Source: Ornatilinea sp. (GTDB taxonomy: Bacteria; Chloroflexota; Anaerolineae; Anaerolineales; Anaerolineaceae). From it: a stretch of DNA of 64,000 nt. The notes beneath the pieces were generated by a model. It saw only the letters and a program-made list of their open reading frames with translations, was not told the DNA's origin and made no database searches. Of the stretch, positions 1 through 8,231 are shown piece by piece; the first letter of the stretch is position 1; the number at the start of each line of letters is the position of its first letter. The stretch lies in NCBI GenBank assembly GCA_018433975.1, contig JAHDQE010000041.1, positions 1-64,000 of the forward strand, given 5' to 3'. A program made the position numbers and the translations under genes.

Positions 1-2
1 GG

Positions 3-566
3 GCTGCTAAATTCCGCGCCAAGGGCCTGCCGATCATCGGCGACGACATCAAGAGCCAGGTTGGGGCGACCATCACCCACCGTGTGCTGACCAGCCTGTT
101 CGTCGACCGCGGCGTGCGCCTGGACCGCAGCTACCAGCTCAACTTCGGCGGGAACACCGACTTCATGAACATGCTGGAACGCGAGCGCCTGGAATCCAAG
201 AAGATTTCCAAGACCCAGGCCGTTACCAGTATGCTGCCCTATGATATGGGCGCGGAAAACATCCATGTCGGCCCCAGCGATTACGTGCCGTGGCTGAAAG
301 ACCAGAAATGGTGCTACATCCGCATGGAAGGCACCACCTTCGGCGAAGTCCCCCTGAAAGCGGAAGTCAAGCTGGAAGTATGGGATTCCCCGAACTCGGC
401 CGGCGTGATCATCGACGCCGTGCGCTGCGCCAAACTGGCCCTGGACCGCGGCTTCTCCGGCCCGGTGTACGGCCCGGCTTCCTACTTCATGAAATCCCCG
501 CCGCGCCAGTTCAAAGACAACATCGCCCGCGATATGACCGAAGCTTTTATCCGCGGCGAAGAGTAA
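3..566 (+). CDS. myo-inositol-1-phosphate synthase, C-terminal part (cut by window start)
   Basis: The frame is already open at base 3 and ends at the TAA before 567, so only about 187 C-terminal residues are visible. Enzymes of this family convert glucose 6-phosphate to inositol 1-phosphate with NAD, feeding inositol lipids or compatible solutes. The stretch with [12 protein letters not shown], followed by a Lys-Ser/Thr-rich segment and the closing [13 protein letters not shown], is characteristic of the INO1 family in bacteria and archaea. The GC-rich, strongly biased codon use suggests high expression. A hairpin terminator follows. The start, N-terminal Rossmann domain and upstream context lie outside the window. 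Confidence 0.9.
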   Translation, partial: AAKFRAKGLPIIGDDIKSQVGATITHRVLTSLFVDRGVRLDRSYQLNFGGNTDFMNMLERERLESKKISKTQAVTSMLPYDMGAENIHVGPSDYVPWLKDQKWCYIRMEGTTFGEVPLKAEVKLEVWDSPNSAGVIIDAVRCAKLALDRGFSGPVYGPASYFMKSPPRQFKDNIARDMTEAFIRGEE

Positions 567-590
567 TTTTCAGCCCTGTTTTAAAATGCA

Positions 591-617
591 AACCTGCCCG
601 CGAGGGCAGGTTTTTTT
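591..617 (+). terminator. intrinsic terminator of the inositol-phosphate synthase gene
   Basis: A 9-bp perfect stem (591-599 with 604-612) around a GCGA loop is followed by a run of T to 617. It sits 25 bp after the stop codon and faces the convergent SDR gene. Confidence 0.85.
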
Positions 618-638
618 GTCTTAACAGGGTGTGTAAGC

Positions 639-1370
639 CTAGAAAGGTTTGCTGTTGAAGCGCCGGATGTAGAGTTCATCCACCGCGCAGCGATCCGGCA
701 GGCCCAGCAGGAAAAGCGCCCCCTGGGCGATATCCTCCGGGCGCATCAGGACGCTGCGGTCCAGATCGGGGCGGGCATCCACCACCAGGCCGGTATCCGT
801 GCCGCCGGGATGGATCAGGCTGACGCGGATGTTGTAGGGCTGGGCCTCGGCGACCAGAGTCTTGGTCATTCCCACCACGGCGTGCTTACTGGCGGCATAG
901 GCGGACTGGTCGATGTAGCCTTTGAAGCCGACCACACTGGAGATGTTGAGGATGGCCCCGGAACGGGCCGGAACCATGCGCTTTAACGCCTCCCGGCAGC
1001 ACAGGTAGGTGCCGCGGGCATTGATCTGAAGAATCTGATCGTAATCCTGAGTGGAAAAATCCTTGAAGGGGCCAAACAGGCCGATCCCGGCGTTGTTGAC
1101 CAGGATATCCAGCTTCTTGAAACGGGAATCCACAAAGCCAAACAGTTCCAGGATGGAAGATTCCTGCGCGATGTCGGTAACGAACGGGAGGCAGCGCTCT
1201 CCCAGCTCCTGTGCCACGGCCTCGATCTGGCCGGCGGTGCGGGCGGCGAGCACCACGGTCGCGCCGTTCTCCACCAGCGCGGCAGCGATGGCCCTACCGA
1301 TGCCGCGACCGGCACCGGTCACAATGGCGACCTGTCCTTTCAGATCCACACTGATCTTGCTTTCACTCAT
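639..1370 (-). CDS. SDR-family NAD(P)-dependent oxidoreductase
   Basis: This is a classical short-chain dehydrogenase/reductase of 243 residues, the usual length. It has the TGAGRGIG cofactor-binding motif (about residues 18-25), NNAG (91-94), the active-site Ser in NISS (143-144) and the YAASK pair Tyr157/Lys161. It therefore should reduce or oxidise a carbonyl/alcohol with NAD(P)H; the FabG-like overall pattern does not fix the substrate. The start is supported by a GGAGGGAAG Shine-Dalgarno sequence directly upstream. It is monocistronic and convergent with the preceding gene. Substrate assignment is not possible from sequence alone. Confidence 0.9.
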   Translation of the reverse strand: MSESKISVDLKGQVAIVTGAGRGIGRAIAAALVENGATVVLAARTAGQIEAVAQELGERCLPFVTDIAQESSILELFGFVDSRFKKLDILVNNAGIGLFGPFKDFSTQDYDQILQINARGTYLCCREALKRMVPARSGAILNISSVVGFKGYIDQSAYAASKHAVVGMTKTLVAEAQPYNIRVSLIHPGGTDTGLVVDARPDLDRSVLMRPEDIAQGALFLLGLPDRCAVDELYIRRFNSKPF

Positions 1371-1483
1371 CTTCCCTCCATAATTGCATGCTTTGAAGTG
1401 TCTTTGACCCCGGGTATTGGGGATGATCCGGATCGAAAACCAATTTTTATTTTAGCACAGGAGCTTCCCGGTGATATTTCGTT

Positions 1484-1513
1484 AAAACGCCCGGCAGAAT
1501 GCTCTGCCGGGCG
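1484..1513 (-). terminator. intrinsic terminator of the sortase gene
   Basis: An 11-bp perfect stem (1488-1498 with 1503-1513) with a 4-base loop is followed, on the minus strand, by TTTT (1487-1484). It lies 40-70 bp beyond the stop of the sortase gene. Confidence 0.8.
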
Positions 1514-1555
1514 CGGGATGGATCTTTGATTTCGGATTTTCAGGGGGCGGGCGCT

Positions 1556-2206
1556 TTAGAGCGGCTCGGCGATGACAAACAGGCGTCCCCAGGAATCCTC
1601 ACCGTCTTTCGCGATGCAAGTCTGGAACACCAGCAGATCTTCTTCCAGGCCGTAGGTCCGGTCGAACAGGTCTTTTGCGGTCAGGATGGGGGCGATTTCC
1701 TGCAGGCCAATGAATTCGGTGCTGATGCTGTCGGGGTTGATAGCCCGGTAACGCTGGACTTCCCGGACCCGGTAGCGGGTGGAAGTTCCGTCGCCATACA
1801 CGAGGGTGATCTCCCGGCCTTCTTCCAGGTCGAAAAAGGCACCCCCGGCCAGGTAATTGTGGGCCATGAGCCCGACGGTGTTATGTTTCTTGCCCAGGGA
1901 AAATTGGGTGGCTACATCGGGCTGCTCCGAGACATAGGCGGGGTTGTCGGCGGGCTGCTGGACCACGGGAAGCGCCAGGAGGTCTTTTACGTAGACCCCA
2001 ACCACCTGATCAGGATTCCCGTTTGCCACGCCCGCGGAGAACGTGCCGAAGGAAGGCAGCGGCGCGCGGGGCTCCGGCGGCAGGGCCGGCCAGCCGGGAC
2101 CGCCCCCGGGGGAAGATGCCAGCACCCCCGAAGTGGGGAAAATCAGGGCGATTAAAACCAGTATCCAGATCCAATTTACCAACCTATAAAGTTTTGTTCG
2201 TTTCAT
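1556..2206 (-). CDS. sortase-like transpeptidase (class E/F type)
   Basis: The 216-residue protein has an N-terminal membrane anchor (about residues 12-30), a Pro/Gly-rich linker (32-60) and a sortase domain. The catalytic triad candidates are visible: His116 in GLMAHN, Cys197 in VFQTC and Arg208 in WGRLF. Sortases attach secreted proteins to the envelope by cutting a sorting signal; in monoderm-like Chloroflexota they are found outside classical pilin loci. A strong SD (AAGGAGCAGG) precedes the ATG. No sorting-signal substrate or pilin gene is adjacent, so the target is unknown. Confidence 0.8.
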   Translation of the reverse strand: MKRTKLYRLVNWIWILVLIALIFPTSGVLASSPGGGPGWPALPPEPRAPLPSFGTFSAGVANGNPDQVVGVYVKDLLALPVVQQPADNPAYVSEQPDVATQFSLGKKHNTVGLMAHNYLAGGAFFDLEEGREITLVYGDGTSTRYRVREVQRYRAINPDSISTEFIGLQEIAPILTAKDLFDRTYGLEEDLLVFQTCIAKDGEDSWGRLFVIAEPL

Positions 2207-2516
2207 CCTGCTCCTTCAAAATCCCTGCCGGCGCAGACCGGCACACGGGGTGCCATCCGGGTTCCCATTGGGGGAATCTGAAGCGCGGGTGTGCCGCAGG
2301 GGGAGTTCAATTCATTCCAGAAGATACTTTGAGACAGCCGGGCGGGATCGCCGGTGCGTTAATCTTAGTTTGTATATCATAAATGTCGGATTCGTGTCAA
2401 GCAAAGCCCCGCCCGGCGGTGCCGAAACAGGAGGAATGTCACCCCCAGGAGGGTGATTCTGCATGGAAATTTCCGGCTTGCAGGTCGATTTGTGATATAA
2501 TTTTCCTCGCCCTCAA
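2207..2516. other. intergenic region between sortase and tRNA
   Basis: Holds the upstream region of the sortase gene (SD next to 2207) and, at 2496-2501, a TATAAT -10 box 15 bp before the tRNA. A good -35 at the right spacing is not obvious. I see no gene in it; the GC-rich 2220-2300 part contains short inverted repeats but no riboswitch pattern that I recognise. Confidence 0.5.
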
Positions 2517-2588
2517 GGGCCCGTAGCTCAGCGGCAGAGCACGCGGCTCATAACCGCTTGGTCGTAGGTTCGAATCCTACCGGGCCCA
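2517..2588 (+). tRNA. tRNA with anticodon CAT (Met, or Ile2 read by lysidine)
   Basis: Full cloverleaf: acceptor GGGCCCG/CGGGCCC perfectly paired, D-arm GCTC...GAGC, anticodon loop CTCATAA and T-arm TAGG/CCTA around TTCGAAT. The discriminator base is A2588 and CCA is not encoded. Anticodon CAT fits elongator tRNA-Met or tRNA-Ile2; the anticodon-stem and variable region (CGCTTGGTCG) resemble bacterial Ile2, so I leave the identity open. The 3' half is the attachment site of the adjoining genomic island: a copy of its last part recurs at 11664-11692. Confidence 0.9.
2554..2582 (+). repeat. attL-like direct repeat inside the tRNA
   Basis: 29-bp direct repeat, identical to 11664-11692. It covers the 3' anticodon stem, the variable loop, the T-arm and the first bases of the acceptor 3' strand. 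Identity ends at 2583 (G here, A in the distal copy). Confidence 0.85.
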
Positions 2589-2623
2589 CAATTGAACATT
2601 TTTTTAAGGCCAAATCGTGCCAG

Positions 2624-2650
2624 AAACCCTTATTAGACAAGGGTTTTTTT
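2624..2650 (+). terminator. terminator after the tRNA
   Basis: An 8-bp stem (2624-2631 with 2639-2646) and a 7-base loop are followed by a T-run to 2650, 35 bp after the tRNA. Confidence 0.75.
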
Positions 2651-2668
2651 AAGTGATATGGGGAAAAT

Positions 2669-3168
2669 ATGTTAAGTTCATCAGGAAATCTTTCTAACCT
2701 TGGAGAGGTTCAAAGGTGGGGGATTGATATCCTCGTTGCAATAATTTTCTTTGCTTTTGGCAGATATTTTGATAATTGGATAAGAGAAAGAAACGAGATC
2801 ATGAAATTTTTGTTAGTTTGAAATCTTTACTACCTAATGAAAAAATGATTTTGTTAAAAGATTTATCATTGGCTAGAAATATTTCATCAAACACTTTTTC
2901 ATTTCTGAATGATTTTTATAAGTATTGCAATTATCCTGATATCAAATTCTACAACAAGGATTTAGAAGAATCGAAGAATTTACTTCACATTTCAATTAGC
3001 AACTTAATTGATGGTTTAAAAATTCATTACGACGAGAAACGTAGTTCATCAGGAGCTGTTTATCATTGTTTTAACAATGAAAGATCAACAGCCATAATTC
3101 AAGAACAGTCTAATAAGGTTTTTAATTGTTATGTAGAATTTGTGGTTCAGGAAAGAAATTTATTGTAA
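2669..3168 (+). pseudogene. AT-rich one-helix membrane gene, possibly frameshifted
   Basis: Two overlapping frames are seen. An ATG at 2669 opens a 50-codon frame with a hydrophobic helix (ILVAIIFFAFG) ending at 2821. A second frame, entered only after an in-frame TAA at 2773, runs from a TTG at 2776 to 3168 (130 codons, charged and helical, ending in ERNLL). Joined around 2776-2815 they would give one membrane-anchored protein of about 165 residues, so a single frameshift in a formerly intact gene is likely. The alternative is two overlapping genes with TTG initiation. Very low GC compared with the flanks supports foreign origin. No family is recognised. Confidence 0.45.
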
Positions 3169-3181
3169 TTTCTTTGTAACA

Positions 3182-3220
3182 AGCAAAATTCCGTCCTTAC
3201 GTGCCGGAATTTTGCTTTAT
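3182..3220 (+). terminator. terminator between the orphan gene and the integrase fragment
   Basis: A 12-bp perfect stem (3182-3193 with 3205-3216) is followed by TTAT. It overlaps the 3' end of the convergent integrase fragment and can serve both strands. Confidence 0.7.
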
Positions 3221-3769
3221 CTGCATAGCTATATTTATTAAATTGTCCAATAATTCAACTTGAGAAACTTGACCGGCAGCTACTTTACCCCCAAGGTTTG
3301 CGATCTTTTCCCCCACATCTTGACTTGATAAAACACCATAAACTCCATCAGTAATGCTTAAATTTGCATGCATTAAATTCTGACTGACAGCTTTCAAATC
3401 TGCCACATCTTGAGATTGTTTGATTGAATATACTGCATTCCCATGTCGGAATTTATGCGGAGAGTGATAAGGCAATCCCACCCGATCAAGCCATTCTTTT
3501 AAATCCTTCCTGGCCCTGGAATCACGATAATTCCCGGTATTTTGAATGGTTGAATCGAATAATCCGGTTTCTCGTGATAAAGGAGCGAACCAAGCGAAAT
3601 GATCCGGCAAATGTCCCCGGATTGTTTTATCCCAATTGCTTACCACTTCCACAAGATCAGGAATATTTAAAAGAAATGTTGTTGCATGTTTGCCGTTTTT
3701 TGTATGAACTCCCAAATCAGGCCATTGCCTTACGGATAAATTGTTTAAGTTAATGGTCTTTATCAGCAC
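3197..3769 (-). pseudogene. tyrosine recombinase (integrase), N-terminally truncated
   Basis: Only the C-terminal catalytic half remains (190 residues from a GTG; full integrases usually exceed 300). Catalytic elements present: the HxxR box as His105-Lys-Phe-Arg108, a second His (His134 in LMHAN) and the nucleophile candidate Tyr144 in DGVYGVL. The first catalytic Arg and the whole arm/core-binding part are missing. The frame is closed by a TAA at 3776-3778, only 15 bp from the stop of the neighbouring permease. The deletion joint between phage-type DNA and the sugar operon therefore probably lies around 3770-3792. It is the remnant of the enzyme that inserted this island, now presumably inactive. 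Confidence 0.8.
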
Positions 3770-3792
3770 CGGTGTTTATTTATGGTGGAAAA

Positions 3793-4641
3793 TTAGCCTT
3801 TTACCGCGCCAGCCGTTAACCCTTTCACGAACCATTTTTGAAGCAGCAGATACAATATCAGGGCGGGCAGCGAAGCGATAATGGCTCCCGCCATCATTTC
3901 GTTCCAGGCAACACGAAATTCACCATTAAATGACGCGATACCGACCGGCAGGGTATACATGGCGGGAGTGGTGGTTAACCCCATTGAAAACAAATAATGA
4001 TTCCAGGCGACCAGAAAGCCGAAGAGAGTGGTGGCGGCTATGCCAGGCAGTGCCAGTGGAAAAACTACCCTGACCAAGGCCTGAAAGCGGTTACAACCGT
4101 CGATTAAGGCCGATTCATCAATATCCACCGGAATCGAGTCAAAAAAGCCTTTCAGCATCCAGGTGCAGAATGGTAAAGAAAATGAGGTGTAGGCGAAAAT
4201 CAAAGCTGGATAGGTGTTGATCAGATTGAGTTTTCGCATCATGATGAAATAAGGCAACAGTAATAAAATCGCGGGGACCATCTGGGTGAAAAGAAAGATA
4301 AACAGGACAAACTTGTTTCCCTTGAATTTAAAACGTGAAAAACCGTAAGCCGCCAGACTGGCCAGGACAATCGAAAGCAACGTGCTGCTCAACGAAACAA
4401 TCAGGGAATTTGAAAACATCCTCGAAAAATTCCCATAGGTCCAAACTTTCGCGAAGGCTTCAAAATTCAATGAGGCTGGCAAAAAGGTCGGGGGATATAA
4501 ATAGGTTTCCGGAATAGTTTTTAACGCGGTGATAATAATCCAGTACATCGGAAACAGGATCAATAGCAGCATAAAAAGTAAAAATAACAGAATCAATGAT
4601 CGAAAAATAACCGTTGACGCAGTTAGCTTTTTTTTATTCAA
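3793..4641 (-). CDS. carbohydrate ABC transporter permease, MalG/UgpE type
   Basis: A 282-residue inner-membrane protein with six hydrophobic segments and the ATPase-docking EAA loop DESALIDGCNRFQ..., typical of MalG-like subunits of CUT1 sugar importers. It pairs with the MalF-like gene immediately upstream (4674-5606), separated by 32 bp, and with the binding protein at 5716-7083. No ATPase gene is in the operon, so a shared MsmX/UgpC-like ATPase encoded elsewhere is expected. It is the last gene of the operon transcribed from 11.35 kb. Confidence 0.92.
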   Translation of the reverse strand: MNKKKLTASTVIFRSLILLFLLFMLLLILFPMYWIIITALKTIPETYLYPPTFLPASLNFEAFAKVWTYGNFSRMFSNSLIVSLSSTLLSIVLASLAAYGFSRFKFKGNKFVLFIFLFTQMVPAILLLLPYFIMMRKLNLINTYPALIFAYTSFSLPFCTWMLKGFFDSIPVDIDESALIDGCNRFQALVRVVFPLALPGIAATTLFGFLVAWNHYLFSMGLTTTPAMYTLPVGIASFNGEFRVAWNEMMAGAIIASLPALILYLLLQKWFVKGLTAGAVKG

Positions 4642-4673
4642 AGTGAAAACCTTTCAGATCAGATCCAGGATAA

Positions 4674-5606
4674 TTATTCTCGATCCAGAACCCGCATATA
4701 AAAAATAGTTAGCAGCAGAACAATTAGCAACATCAAAACCGCAATCGCGGCGCCATAGCCAAACTGGAAATTATGGAATGAAATGCGATAGATCAGGTTA
4801 GATAATAATTCCGTAGCATGGTTGGGGCCGCCGCCATCGGTTAATATCTGGGTTAAGTCGAATTGAACAAATATCCAGATGGTCAGCAGAACTGTCGTGA
4901 CTGAAATAATGTTCTTCAGGTTGGGCAGGGTAACGTTCCTGAAAACCTGAAGGGCTGAGGCGCCATCCACCCAAGCGGCTTCAACCTGATCTTGCGGAAT
5001 GGATTGCAAGCCAGCTGAAATCATCACCACGGCGAAAGGCATGCTGCGCCACACATTTACAAAAATAGCCGCGGGCAGGGCCAGATCAGGATTGCCAAAA
5101 ATGGTGATGTTGGTAGTGGTTAACCCCGCGTTGCGTAAGAGCACATTGAAAACGCCATATTGCGCGTTTAAAATCCATTTCCAGGTCGCGCCGGTTACCA
5201 CAAAGGAGATGGTCCAGGGAATCAGAAAGATGGTGCTGAGCAGACGACGCCCTTTCATCCAATCCGCGTTGAGGATTAAAGCAATGATCATCCCCAACAC
5301 CAGCGAAAGAGAAATACTGACCACGGTATAAATCAGGGTTATTTCTAAAGAATTGATGAAATAAGGGTCTTTAATCGCCGTGACAAAGTTCTTTACCCCA
5401 ACAAACGTTTGTGAAAAATTGATCCCAACTTTAAAAAAGCTCAAGCGGATCGCGTAACCTATCGGATACGCTAAAACCAGCGTAAATATCAGCAACGCCG
5501 GTAAAACAAATGCCCAACCCATCCAATCATCTTTGGTAATATTGAAAAAACCTGAATTTTTTTTCGTTGGGGTTGGCTGGTGTTTTTTTTCTGCCATATT
5601 ATTCAT
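4674..5606 (-). CDS. carbohydrate ABC transporter permease, MalF/UgpA type
   Basis: A 310-residue CUT1 permease: cytoplasmic Lys-rich N terminus (about 1-28), first helix in WAFVLPALLIFTLVLAYPIG, then five further helices and the EAA motif EAAWVDGASALQVF. It forms the translocation pore with the MalG-type partner next door. Substrate class is a mono- or disaccharide or polyol, not determinable from the permease. Spacing to the upstream binding-protein gene is about 110 bp. Confidence 0.92.
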   Translation of the reverse strand: MNNMAEKKHQPTPTKKNSGFFNITKDDWMGWAFVLPALLIFTLVLAYPIGYAIRLSFFKVGINFSQTFVGVKNFVTAIKDPYFINSLEITLIYTVVSISLSLVLGMIIALILNADWMKGRRLLSTIFLIPWTISFVVTGATWKWILNAQYGVFNVLLRNAGLTTTNITIFGNPDLALPAAIFVNVWRSMPFAVVMISAGLQSIPQDQVEAAWVDGASALQVFRNVTLPNLKNIISVTTVLLTIWIFVQFDLTQILTDGGGPNHATELLSNLIYRISFHNFQFGYGAAIAVLMLLIVLLLTIFYMRVLDRE

Positions 5607-5715
5607 CGTCGCCCTTTAACGAGCGTAATTCATTAGGTTTTGAATACAAAGATCAGTTGGGTAGTTGCCCAACGGTCATCTCGTTGAGCAACTACCCTGC
5701 GTTCCAGTTTGTTAA

Positions 5716-7083
5716 TTATTTCTGAGCTAAAACTTCGCGGATTTGGGCCGCGGCATTCTGCAGAGCGGCTTCGGGTTCAGTTTGGCCTAACAGGGTTGAG
5801 GTCAGCGCATCCTGAATGAAGGTGGAACACTGGCTCCATTCGGGGAAGGTTGGGTAATAGCTGACCGCGTTCGGGATACCTTCTTCGATCATCACTTTCG
5901 CCACGGGATATTTCTCCAGATCAATCTGGCTCAGGGCGGTTTGGGTTGTGGGCATCATGGAGCCTTCTTCGAAGAATTGCAGCTGGCTTTCGGGTTCGCT
6001 CATAAATTTGATGAACTCCCAGGCGGCATCCGCATTCTTAGAACCATTACCAATGGCAAATTCTGATCCACGGCCAATTGTAGGCCCAGGAAAAGCTACA
6101 GCGATCAAATTGGGTTCGAGGTCGGGGTTGGCGGCAATTAATCCACCATAAGTGGCGTAAGGGCCTTCAATGTAAGCAACCTGTTCCTGCGCCATCAAAG
6201 CTACCTGACCACCGTAATTGACTTCAGTTACTCCAGGAGGCACAACTTTATCGGTGGTGACCAGACCGGTATAATAAGTGAAGGCTGCGATGGCTTCCGG
6301 AGAATCAATCAGGGTGTCAGAGTAATCCGCGTTGAAATAATCGGTTCCAAAAGCGGTGAACCAGGGCTGCATCCACTGCCAGCCGGGCCACATGGCGAAT
6401 GCGTATTGATTATTGGCGGCGTCGGTCAGAGCCAGGTTGGCGGCTTTGAGATCGTCGATGGTCTTAGGAGGATTGTTGATCGGGTCCAGACCAGCAGCTT
6501 CCCAGAGTTTGGTGTTGAGGTACAGCACTAGGGCGTCACCTTCGTGCGGCATGGCGTAGATGGAGCCATCTACAGTGGCCGCGGAAACCATAAAATCAGT
6601 GAAATCGGAGATGTAGGCATCGCCACCCGCCTGGGCAATATAATCATCCAGGGGCAGGAAGGCGCCCAGAGCGACTTCAGATGAAATATCGGTCAGATTA
6701 ACTTCCACGACATCTGGCGGATTGCCAGCCAGAACCTGGGTGTTTAATTTGGTGATTTTGTCGGCGTTCGCCACGGGTTCGAGCTCAACTTTTATGTTGG
6801 GGTTGGCGGCTTCAAACTTGGCAGCCAGGTTGGTTAAGGCTGTCGCGGCCGGTTCTTCGGCCAAACGCCAGGATTGGAAGCGGATGGTAACCTGTTCATC
6901 AGAAGCGGGAGCGGCTGCTTCGCTTTCTGCAGGTGTTTCAGGGGCAGCCTCTGGTTGAGAAGCTTCAGGTTGCGCGGCTTCAGGTTCTGAAGCGGCCGGA
7001 GCGGCGTCACCAGCGCACGCGGAAAGCAAAAGGGTCAAAACAATGATCAAACTGATCAAAATCGAATATCGTCTTAGTTTCAT
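5716..7083 (-). CDS. sugar-binding lipoprotein of the island ABC transporter
   Basis: Starting at the ATG at 7083 (SD GGAGAAAG) the protein is 455 residues, with a lipoprotein signal peptide and the lipobox LLLSAC, an Ala/Glu/Pro-rich linker (about 25-60) and a solute-binding protein family 1 fold. The frame is open 31 codons further upstream, but that extension lacks an SD and would bury the signal peptide. It captures the sugar outside the membrane and delivers it to the two permeases downstream. Only the general CUT1 class can be inferred. Confidence 0.9.
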   Translation of the reverse strand: MKLRRYSILISLIIVLTLLLSACAGDAAPAASEPEAAQPEASQPEAAPETPAESEAAAPASDEQVTIRFQSWRLAEEPAATALTNLAAKFEAANPNIKVELEPVANADKITKLNTQVLAGNPPDVVEVNLTDISSEVALGAFLPLDDYIAQAGGDAYISDFTDFMVSAATVDGSIYAMPHEGDALVLYLNTKLWEAAGLDPINNPPKTIDDLKAANLALTDAANNQYAFAMWPGWQWMQPWFTAFGTDYFNADYSDTLIDSPEAIAAFTYYTGLVTTDKVVPPGVTEVNYGGQVALMAQEQVAYIEGPYATYGGLIAANPDLEPNLIAVAFPGPTIGRGSEFAIGNGSKNADAAWEFIKFMSEPESQLQFFEEGSMMPTTQTALSQIDLEKYPVAKVMIEEGIPNAVSYYPTFPEWSQCSTFIQDALTSTLLGQTEPEAALQNAAAQIREVLAQK

Positions 7084-7206
7084 TCTTTCTCCATTAACTT
7101 GCGGAAAATGTTTTGAATAAAGTACGTGACACCAACCAGTATTATTAATGTTTTCTTTATTCCGGCCTCCTTTCAAAAATTATCGATGTCCTTTAAAGGG
7201 CGACAT

Positions 7207-8202
7207 TTACAAAATTGATTTGTCCCATACGTTTTTAAACACATTCAGAAAATTCAGTCCCAATATTTTTTGAATATCCAACTCACCATAGCCCCGGCGG
7301 GCCAGTTCGACGGCGATATTTGGAATATCCAGTGCGTCTTCCAGCCCTTCCGTGGTCTTCCAGCCGCCCGGCAGCATGTATCCGCCGGCATGCCATCTGG
7401 ATTCTTCGCGGCGGGTGAAGCCATGAAACAAATCAGTACCCAGGCCGACGTGGTCAACGCCCACCAGGTTAACGGTGTAATCCAGACAATCCATATAATC
7501 CGCCAGAGATGGGCGGCTGCCATCGACGCGGGTGGAACAGATGGCGGGGTGGCCATTAATGCCAATCACTCCGCCCGATTCGGCGATGGCCTTGAGAATG
7601 GTATCCGGAAAGTTTCGCCGAATGGAGCATTTTTCGAATGGATTGGTGTGGGTGGTTACCACCGGGTCTCTAGAAACCGCAAGAATACCCTCGGCGGTTT
7701 TCCAGCCGGCATGGCTGAGGTCAACCAGAATACCAGCCTGATTCATCACCAATACGGTCCGCTCGCCGAAATAAGTTAAACCCTCTTGCGGGTTTTCCAT
7801 GCAGCCATCACCCGCCTGGTTGCGGCTCATATAGGTCAGCTGAGCAATCCGGATGCCCAGTTTGCGAAACAACCATAAATTAGTCCAGTCGACGCCCATG
7901 GGGGTAATGGTTTGCACACCCAGAATGATTCCGACTTTGCCTTCCGATTTGGCGCGTTCCAGGTCAGATGCTTTTTCAACCAGGCAGAGCAGATCAGGGT
8001 AAGCGAAAAGACCGGCGTAATATTCTTTCAAACGGTCGATCATTTTTTCGGATTGTTCATAATGCGCGGCCAGGGTAACATGGGCACCGGTGATTCCGGC
8101 TTTCGCAAGGTCTTCAAAACCATAGGTGGTACCTGCCATCGCGTCGATCACAATTGATTTTTGATAAATCGCTAAAGCTTCTTCTTTCGATAAAATAGTC
8201 AT
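7207..8202 (-). CDS. M19 membrane-dipeptidase-like metalloprotein with altered metal site
   Basis: 331 residues with the overall pattern of the renal-dipeptidase family (VDLSHAG, VTTHTNPF, ESGGVIGING, GLGTDLFHG). In known M19 enzymes a DGHND motif and a Glu provide the first and bridging metal ligands. Here the first motif reads IDAMAG and the Glu region reads LGVQTITP, so HxD and Glu appear lost, while the two later His residues and the Asp are kept. A mononuclear hydrolase or non-peptidase activity is more likely than dipeptide cleavage. It lies between a sugar kinase and the sugar-binding protein, which points to a role in breaking down the imported carbohydrate or its conjugate (inference). 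Confidence 0.75.
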   Translation of the reverse strand: MTILSKEEALAIYQKSIVIDAMAGTTYGFEDLAKAGITGAHVTLAAHYEQSEKMIDRLKEYYAGLFAYPDLLCLVEKASDLERAKSEGKVGIILGVQTITPMGVDWTNLWLFRKLGIRIAQLTYMSRNQAGDGCMENPQEGLTYFGERTVLVMNQAGILVDLSHAGWKTAEGILAVSRDPVVTTHTNPFEKCSIRRNFPDTILKAIAESGGVIGINGHPAICSTRVDGSRPSLADYMDCLDYTVNLVGVDHVGLGTDLFHGFTRREESRWHAGGYMLPGGWKTTEGLEDALDIPNIAVELARRGYGELDIQKILGLNFLNVFKNVWDKSIL

Positions 8203-8231
8203 TGTTTACCTCCGGGAGGTGTTTTCCAGGT

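Noticed and set aside
1499..2155. Plus-strand open frame opposite the sortase
   Set aside because: The minus-strand sortase has an SD, a membrane anchor and the complete catalytic triad; the plus frame has none of these.
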